From Burkholderia singularis (GTDB lineage Bacteria; Pseudomonadota; Gammaproteobacteria; Burkholderiales; Burkholderiaceae), in contig NZ_FXAN01000004.1 of assembly GCF_900176645.1 (NCBI RefSeq), positions 62,001 through 126,000 on the forward strand: a stretch of DNA of 64,000 nt. Reading direction: 5' to 3'. Shown here in pieces: positions 58,707-64,000 of this stretch. The notes under the pieces are model-generated. The model was not told the origin of the DNA and did no database searches. It saw nothing but the letters and a program-made list of their open reading frames with translations. The position numbers and the translations under genes were made by a program. Position 1 is the stretch's first letter, and each line of letters opens with the position of its first letter.

Positions 58707-59891
58707 ATGCAACGCGAAGTGGTGGTGGTAAGCGGTGTGCGCACCGCGATCGGCAGTTTCGGCGGCAGTCTGAAGGATTTCGCGCCGACCGAGTTGGGTG
58801 CGCGGGTCGTGCGCGAGGCGCTGTCGCGCGCGCAGGTGTCGGGCGACGAGGTGGGCCATGTGGTGTTCGGCAATGTCGTGCATACCGAGCCGAAGGATAT
58901 GTATCTCGCGCGGGTCGCGGCGATCAACGGCGGCATCGCGCAGCATACGCCCGCGCTGACGCTCAATCGTCTGTGCGGCTCGGGCCTTCAGGCGATCCTG
59001 TCGGCTGCGCAAAGCGTGCTGCTCGGCGATGCGGATATCGCGGTCGCGGGCGGCGCGGAGAACATGACGCGCTCGCCGTTTTCGGTGCCCGCCGCGCGCT
59101 TCGGCCAGCGCATGGGCGATACGCGTCTCGTCGATATGATGATCGGCGCGCTCAGCGATCCGTTCGAATCGTTCCATATGGGCGTGACGGCCGAGAACGT
59201 CGCCGCGAAGTATGGCATCAGCCGCGACGCGCAAGATGCGCTCGCGCTCGAATCGCACCGGCGTGCGTCGCAGGCGACGAAGGCGGGCTATTTCAAAGAG
59301 CAGATTCTGCCGATCGAGATCGCATCGAAGAAGGGCGCGATCGTCTTCGATACCGACGAGCATGTGCGTCACGACGCGGCCATCGGGGATTTCGCCAAGC
59401 TCAAGCCCGTCTTCATCAAGGAGAACGGCACGGTGACGGCGGGCAACGCGTCGGGCATCAACGATGCGGCCGCCGCGCTCGTGCTGATGGAGCGCGGCGA
59501 GGCGGAAAAGCGCGGCGCGAAGCCGCTCGCGCGTCTCGTATCGTATGGCCACGCGGGCGTCGATCCGGCCTATATGGGGATCGGTCCGGTGCCGGCGACG
59601 AAGCGCGCGCTCGAGCGCGCGGGCATCACGGTCGCGGATCTCGACGTGATCGAAGCGAACGAGGCGTTTGCCGCGCAGGCTTGCGCGGTATCGAACGAGC
59701 TGGGTTTCGATCCGGCAAAGGTCAATCCGAATGGTTCGGGCATCTCGCTCGGTCACCCGATCGGCGCTACCGGCTCGCTGATCACCGTGAAGGCGTTGTA
59801 CGAGCTGCAACGCATCGGCGGACGCTATGCGCTCGTGACCATGTGCATCGGCGGCGGCCAAGGTATTGCGGCAGTATTCGAGCGTCTGTGA
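58707..59891 (+). CDS. bktB: Beta-ketothiolase BktB
   Basis: The 394-residue thiolase matches the C. necator BktB pattern closely by eye: REVVVVSGVRTAIGSFGGSL, nucleophile Cys90 in NRLCGSGLQAIL, the His in LGHPIGATGS and Cys in MCIGGGQGIAA, at the same length. BktB accepts propionyl-CoA as well as acetyl-CoA and so supplies 3-ketovaleryl-CoA for PHBV. The sequence is clearly distinct from phaA at 53661. Placement is downstream of rimO in the same direction. Confidence 0.93.
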   Translation: MQREVVVVSGVRTAIGSFGGSLKDFAPTELGARVVREALSRAQVSGDEVGHVVFGNVVHTEPKDMYLARVAAINGGIAQHTPALTLNRLCGSGLQAILSAAQSVLLGDADIAVAGGAENMTRSPFSVPAARFGQRMGDTRLVDMMIGALSDPFESFHMGVTAENVAAKYGISRDAQDALALESHRRASQATKAGYFKEQILPIEIASKKGAIVFDTDEHVRHDAAIGDFAKLKPVFIKENGTVTAGNASGINDAAAALVLMERGEAEKRGAKPLARLVSYGHAGVDPAYMGIGPVPATKRALERAGITVADLDVIEANEAFAAQACAVSNELGFDPAKVNPNGSGISLGHPIGATGSLITVKALYELQRIGGRYALVTMCIGGGQGIAAVFERL

Positions 59892-59904
59892 CGAGGGAGC
59901 GCAT

Positions 59905-60507
59905 ATGCGGGTGAAGCGAATGGACGGGATGCGCGGGGCGGCGTGCGTCGCGCTTGCGACGGCGGCGGCGTTTGCGTTCGCGCAGCCTCAACCTCAACCG
60001 GCGGCGGCTGTCGCCGGCGCGTCGGACGCGGCCTCGACTGCGGCGCCGGCCGACGTGCCGCCGCCTGCCGTACCGCTCAAGCCGAACCCTGCGTATGCGC
60101 GCCTGCCTCGCTACGAAGGAACGCTGGGTGGCCGGCCGATCGTCGTGCGGCTTGGGCCGAAGACGGACGAGCCGGGCGTGCATGGCGAATGCCAGTATGT
60201 CGATACGGGCGCGGTCGTCCTGCTCGCGGGCGATCGCGACGGCGACACGCTCGAAATCGAGGAATCGGACGACGGCACGAACATTACCGGCGTGTGGATC
60301 GGCCGTTTCGATGCGTCGGGCAATCTGGCGGCCGACCGGATGAAGGCGGACCAATCGGACCCGGTGCCGGTCGAGTTGCATCCGGCGGGCGGCGGCGCGG
60401 CGGCCAAGCCGCGCGCGGCGGCTATGCCGTCGGCGGCGAGCGGCTCGGCCGAGCGAGGGGCGGGGCGCGGCGTCGGCGGCGTGAGCAATCTGACGACGGC
60501 CGACTGA
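59905..60507 (+). CDS. Exported hypothetical protein
   Basis: A 200-residue protein with a signal peptide (VALATAAAFAFAQP), a Pro/Ala-rich segment and a central domain at about 75-150 (RYEGTLGGRPIVVRLGPKT, GEWCQY-like HGECQYVDTGAVVLLAGDRD). It ends in an Ala/Gly-rich tail. The ATG at 59905 has GAGGGA just upstream and lies 13 bases after bktB, so it may be in the same transcript. I do not recognise a family. Its only Cys outside the signal region is in GECQY. Confidence 0.75.
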   Translation: MRVKRMDGMRGAACVALATAAAFAFAQPQPQPAAAVAGASDAASTAAPADVPPPAVPLKPNPAYARLPRYEGTLGGRPIVVRLGPKTDEPGVHGECQYVDTGAVVLLAGDRDGDTLEIEESDDGTNITGVWIGRFDASGNLAADRMKADQSDPVPVELHPAGGGAAAKPRAAAMPSAASGSAERGAGRGVGGVSNLTTAD

Positions 60508-60573
60508 TCCGCGCGGGCGCCGCAGGCGGGGCGGCCGGGGTCATATCGTGGAGTCAAAGCCAGTGTGGCGGCT

Positions 60574-61002
60574 TCATGCGTTCTTTTTGGCGTTTTCGGG
60601 CGCGCTCCGCGAGCGGGTGCCCGTAGGCGCTTTCCTTTTCGTTTTGGTCTGATTGTATTCAATGGCGGCGCGCACGAGTTGCTGCAGCGCGCGGCCGTCG
60701 ATCTCGTCGCCCTCGAAAAAATCGATTGCCCGCCTCGCGTTGCCTTCCAATCCCGCGTTGAAGAGCCGGGCCGGGTCGGGCAGACTCGCGCCGTACATGA
60801 AGGTCAGCTTCACCTTGTTCTTATGTGCGTTGGCGACCGCGATAATGCCGTCGCGGGACCACACCGGGCTGCCCATCCACTTCCATTCCTCGACGATCGC
60901 CGGATCGGCCGCGAGGATGCACTTGCGAACGCCGGCGAGCGTTTCGCCGCGCCAGTCCGTAATTTCTGCAATCAGGCGGTCGATGCATTCCGTTGGATTC
61001 AT
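60574..61002 (-). CDS. DUF1801 (YdhG/iron-chaperone-like) protein
   Basis: A 142-residue protein with the DUF1801 pattern: IDRLIAEITDWRGETLAGVR, a conserved core EEWKWMGSPVWSRDGIIAVA, VKLTFMYGASLPDPARLFN, then a basic tail with KTKRKAPTGTRSR. Relatives include YdhG and the frataxin-like Fra. Function here is unknown. The start at 61002 was chosen for family length. It converges with the gene at 59905. Confidence 0.85.
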   Translation of the reverse strand: MNPTECIDRLIAEITDWRGETLAGVRKCILAADPAIVEEWKWMGSPVWSRDGIIAVANAHKNKVKLTFMYGASLPDPARLFNAGLEGNARRAIDFFEGDEIDGRALQQLVRAAIEYNQTKTKRKAPTGTRSRSAPENAKKNA

Positions 61003-61289
61003 GGCGCGTAATGGATGGAGTTCGGGGTTCGTTTCATGAGGTCGGGCTGGCGTAATCGACGTGTGGCTCGTGCGCTGCCGCCGCGCCGCACCGGGCATCG
61101 ACATCGAGTGGGCGTGCCGACTCCACTATAGATCATCGGTGTGCGCAATGAACGGGCGGCTTACAGCGGGCTTCGGCCGGCTGCGAGCGACGTCGGGCAG
61201 CTTCGGGCAGTGCAGATCGCGCCGCGCGAATCCGGTAAGCTACCCGGATTGCCATCACCAGGTTCGCGTTGCACCGAGCCCTTTCAGTC

Positions 61290-62477
61290 ATGACCGCATC
61301 CCAGTCCAAACGCGCTTTGCAAACTCGCATCGTCCAGCCGGACGACCGTATTCCCGCCGGATTCGAATCGTTCGTCGCGCCGCTCGAACGGGCGTCGACG
61401 GTGGTTTTCCCGGATCTCGCGGCGATGCGCAGCATCGACTGGCGTCGCGACGATCAATGGCGCTACGGCATGCATGCGACGCCCACGTCGTTCGCGCTTG
61501 CGCAGCAGCTCGCGCGGATCGAGGGCGGCGAGCACGCGCTGTTGCAGCCGTCGGGGCTCGCGTCGATCGTGAATGTGTATTTCGGCCTCGTCAAGACGGG
61601 CGACGACGTGCTGATTCCGGCCAACGCGTATGGCCCGAATGGCGATCTCGGCCAATGGCTCGCGAAGGATTTCGGCGTGACCGTGCGCTTTTACGATCCG
61701 CTCGCCGGCGCGGCGGGCGTTGCCGGGCTGATCCGGCCGAATACGCGGCTGCTATGGCTCGAGGCGCCCGGCTCGGTGACGATGGAAGTGCCCGACGTGC
61801 CGGCGATCACCGCGCTCGCGCGCGAGCGCGGCATCGTCACCGCGATCGACAACACCTACTCGGCTGGCCTCGCGTTCAAGCCGTTCGAGCATGGCGTCGA
61901 CATCTCGGTGCAGGCGTTGACGAAATATCAATCGGGCGGCAGCGACGTATTAATGGGGGCGACCATCACCGCCGATGCGAATCTGCACGCGAAGCTCAAG
62001 CTGGCGCGGATGCGGCTCGGCTTCAACGTGTCGGCCGACGATTGCGCGCTCGTGCTGCGCAGCCTGCCGAGCATGCGGGTGCGTTTCGACGCGCACGGCA
62101 AGAGCGCGCTATCGCTTGCGCGGTGGCTGAAGGCGCGCCCGGAAATCGCCGCGGTGCTGCATCCGCAGCTTCCCGACTGTCCGGGCCACGCTGAGTTCGT
62201 TCGCGATTTCAGCGGCGCGGGCGGGCTGTTTTCGGTGGTGTTCGACGCGCGTTATTCCGCCGCGCAGATCGATCGCTTCGTCGAGGCGCTGGAGCTGTTC
62301 GCGATCGGCTGGAGCTGGGGCGGCTCACGCAGCCTCGCGGTGCCTTACGACATTCAATCGATGCGCACCACGCCGTGGCCGCATCGCGGCACGCTGGTGC
62401 GCTTCTATATCGGCCTCGAGGACGAGGCTGATCTGCGCGCGGATATCGAGCGCTCGCTCGCCGATACGCTTGCGTGA
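61290..62477 (+). CDS. metC: Cystathionine beta-lyase-like PLP enzyme
   Basis: The 395-residue Cys/Met-metabolism PLP enzyme has the aldehyde-binding lysine at K212 (ALTKYQSGGSDVLMG), LLQPSGLASIVN, the tyrosine segment WRYGMHATPTS, and the C-terminal SWGGSRSLAVPYDI. In this family the residue set is closest to MetC (C-S beta-lyase) rather than gamma-synthase. Reaction: cystathionine to homocysteine, pyruvate and ammonia. The start MTASQSKR at 61290 is chosen. Confidence 0.88.
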   Translation: MTASQSKRALQTRIVQPDDRIPAGFESFVAPLERASTVVFPDLAAMRSIDWRRDDQWRYGMHATPTSFALAQQLARIEGGEHALLQPSGLASIVNVYFGLVKTGDDVLIPANAYGPNGDLGQWLAKDFGVTVRFYDPLAGAAGVAGLIRPNTRLLWLEAPGSVTMEVPDVPAITALARERGIVTAIDNTYSAGLAFKPFEHGVDISVQALTKYQSGGSDVLMGATITADANLHAKLKLARMRLGFNVSADDCALVLRSLPSMRVRFDAHGKSALSLARWLKARPEIAAVLHPQLPDCPGHAEFVRDFSGAGGLFSVVFDARYSAAQIDRFVEALELFAIGWSWGGSRSLAVPYDIQSMRTTPWPHRGTLVRFYIGLEDEADLRADIERSLADTLA

Positions 62478-62482
62478 TCCCG

Positions 62483-62516
62483 GTCGCGCCGCCGGCGGCG
62501 GCCGCGGCGGCGCGAC
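62483..62516. terminator. Perfect 12-bp stem-loop between metC and serB, no U-tract
   Basis: GTCGCGCCGCCG (62483-62494) pairs with CGGCGGCGCGAC (62505-62516) around a 10-base loop, 5 bases after the metC stop and 15 before the serB stop. There is no T-run. Confidence 0.55.
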
Positions 62517-62531
62517 GTCGGAACTCAGAAT

Positions 62532-63377
62532 TCAGAACAAACGCAACAGCCCATCGAGGCCGACGTGATCGAATGCGACGCTCGCCGCATCGCGCACGAC
62601 GGGCTTCGCGCGAAACGCGACCGACAGGCCCGCGCTCGCCATCATCGCCAGATCGTTCGAGCCGTCGCCCATCGCGATCGCGCGCTCGGGCTCGATGCCA
62701 AGCGCCGCGCAGGTTTCGCGCAGCTTGCGCGCCTTCACGTGCGCATTGACGATCTCGCCGACGATCCGGCCCGTCAGCTTGCCGTCGACGATCTCCAGCG
62801 TGTTCGAATACGCATAGTCGAGGTTGAGCCGCGCCTTCAGCCGTTCGGTGAAATAGGTGAAGCCGCCCGAGACGAGCAGCGTCTTCAGGCCGGCGGCCTT
62901 CACGCCGGCGAGCATCGCCTCGGCGCCCGGCGACAGGCGCAGCCGTTCGTCGTACACCCGCTCGAGCGCGCTCGCGTCGAGCCCGGCCAGCAGCGCGACG
63001 CGGCGCGTCACGCTTTCGTTGAAATCCGCGATCTCGCCGCGCATCGACGCTTCGGTGATCGCGGCGACTTCCGCCCTCAGTCCGCAGAAATCCGCGATTT
63101 CGTCGATGCATTCGATCGTGATCAGCGTCGAGTCCATGTCCATCGCAACGAGGCCGAAATCGGCGAGCCGTTTGTTCGCGTCGACGAATGCGTAGTCGAG
63201 CGCATGCGTGCCGCAATACACGGCGATGTCGGCCCGTTGCGCGGGGTCCGCACGCTCGATACGCAGCGCGTGAGCATCGAGCGGGACGGCGCGCGCACCG
63301 CGCGCGAGCGCGGTGAGCGGTTTGTGGTGCGCGTCGGATAGCGGCGCGGGGCTTTGGATGACAAGATTCGTGGTCAT
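62532..63377 (-). CDS. serB: Phosphoserine phosphatase
   Basis: The 281-residue HAD phosphatase has the nucleophile/acid pair D80 and D82 in AMDMDSTLITIE, SGGFTYFTERL (motif II Ser), and GDGSNDLAMM (motif IV). An N-terminal ACT-like part (about 1-70) precedes it. It makes L-serine from phosphoserine. It converges with metC. Confidence 0.96.
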   Translation of the reverse strand: MTTNLVIQSPAPLSDAHHKPLTALARGARAVPLDAHALRIERADPAQRADIAVYCGTHALDYAFVDANKRLADFGLVAMDMDSTLITIECIDEIADFCGLRAEVAAITEASMRGEIADFNESVTRRVALLAGLDASALERVYDERLRLSPGAEAMLAGVKAAGLKTLLVSGGFTYFTERLKARLNLDYAYSNTLEIVDGKLTGRIVGEIVNAHVKARKLRETCAALGIEPERAIAMGDGSNDLAMMASAGLSVAFRAKPVVRDAASVAFDHVGLDGLLRLF

Positions 63378-63728
63378 GAATGGGACACGGTGGAGCCAAT
63401 GACGAACGCCGCGATGCTCGATGCGGCGAACCGGCATTGTAGCCGGTCGCGCCGGCCGGCCCGCGCACGGGCGGCGGCGCACGCTGTGCCTGTGCGCGCA
63501 CACCGGTTTGCCGCGATGCGCAAGCAGGGGTAACACCCGATGCGCGGCGGGCCTCAGGCGGTAGACTGATACGAAACAAGCTTCAAGGCCCGCGCAGGCG
63601 CCGCTCGCGCGGGGCTTTGCCGGCCGGCACGCTGGGTGCGGCCCGGCGTGCCGATGCGTACCGGCAGAAGCGTCATGCATTGATAACCGGCGATTCGCGC
63701 AGCCCGTCGCCGTCCAAGGAGGGTCAGC
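63378..63728. other. serB to exported-protein gene intergenic region
   Basis: About 350 bases without a supported gene. TAGACT near 63561-63567 might be a -10 for the gene at 63729, without a clear -35. AAGGAGG lies at about 63717-63724, before that gene. Confidence 0.4.
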
Positions 63729-64000
63729 ATGAGTCAACGCATTTCGATGGCGCTCGTCGCGCCGTGCGCGGCCGCGCTGCTGTCGATATCCGCCGCGCAT
63801 GCCGCGCCGCCCATCAAGGCGAGCATACTCGGCGGCAACGACGGCCAGCTTCGTTATACGGTCAAGGTCGAATCGAAGCAGTTCGGCACGATGCAGGAAA
63901 CGCGTAAGATCCGCTCCGGCGAAACCGACGACTTCAACTGGAAGTCGGTGCCGCCCGGGGGCGCGGTGCCGATGCCCGACGCGTGTCCGAACGCGGCTGC
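63729..64000 (+). CDS. Exported hypothetical protein, N-terminal part
   Basis: Starts MSQRISMALVAPCAAALLSISAAHAAPP, a clear Sec signal peptide cut after AHA, followed by a mature region (KASILGGNDGQLRYTVKVES). The gene runs off the right edge after about 90 residues. The Shine-Dalgarno AAGGAGG is strong. No family can be assigned from this fragment. Confidence 0.72.
   Translation, partial: MSQRISMALVAPCAAALLSISAAHAAPPIKASILGGNDGQLRYTVKVESKQFGTMQETRKIRSGETDDFNWKSVPPGGAVPMPDACPNAA

Overview
The window is about 66-68% G+C, uses G/C-ending codons throughout, and reads as the main chromosome of a Burkholderia species, probably of the B. pseudomallei/thailandensis group. The basis is gene order and protein similarity by eye: trxA-rho, ffs-dnaX-ybaB-recR, surE-pcm-nlpD-rpoS, ndk-rlmN-rodZ-ispG-hisS-yfgM-bamB-der-hfq-hflX-hflK-hflC-hisZ-purA, and a phaC-phaA-phaB-phaR polyhydroxybutyrate (PHB) cluster followed by rimO and bktB. 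The species call is inference. I see no prophage, insertion sequence, CRISPR array, tRNA or rRNA.

Layout. 1-6.4 kb (mostly minus strand): a truncated glycosyltransferase-39 membrane protein, rpmE2, mtfA, an MFS exporter with its MerR regulator, rho and trxA. 6.4-12 kb (plus): SRP RNA, dnaX, ybaB, recR and a class III CoA-transferase. 12.2-16.8 kb: the stationary-phase block surE-pcm-nlpD-rpoS plus a PolB-type exonuclease. 16.8-20.1 kb: a nuclease/phosphatase-fold protein, rlmD and a BAX-inhibitor-1 family membrane protein. 20.3-37 kb: a long co-directional run for nucleotide supply, translation quality, isoprenoid synthesis, outer-membrane assembly, RNA chaperoning and FtsH control (HflKC), ending in purA and a phosphoribosyltransferase. 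37.3-50 kb: kup, an acetyltransferase, an AT-rich leader with a CoA-transferase/methylmalonyl-CoA decarboxylase pair, tex, a secreted coiled-coil protein, a DUF465 protein, a YoaA/DinG helicase, divergent bamD and rluD, then pgeF. 51.6-60.5 kb: PHB genes, rimO and bktB. 60.5-64 kb: a DUF1801 protein, a MetC-like enzyme, serB and the start of an exported protein.

How the genes fit together. PhaA or BktB condenses acyl-CoAs, PhaB reduces the product, PhaC polymerises it and PhaR represses the pathway. BktB broadens it to C5 monomers, and propionyl-CoA made by the ScpB-like decarboxylase could feed it (inference). BamB and BamD, both Bam lipoproteins, are encoded 20 kb apart.

Most of the window is conserved core genome and I did not find a clear new defence or mobile system. 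The points most worth a second look are: the CaiB/ScpB operon behind an AT-rich leader; perfect GC hairpins without a U-tract at four of six convergent junctions; a set of apparently leaderless genes (dnaX, surE and the coiled-coil gene); a MerR operator-promoter; and the long extra N-terminus of Pcm.
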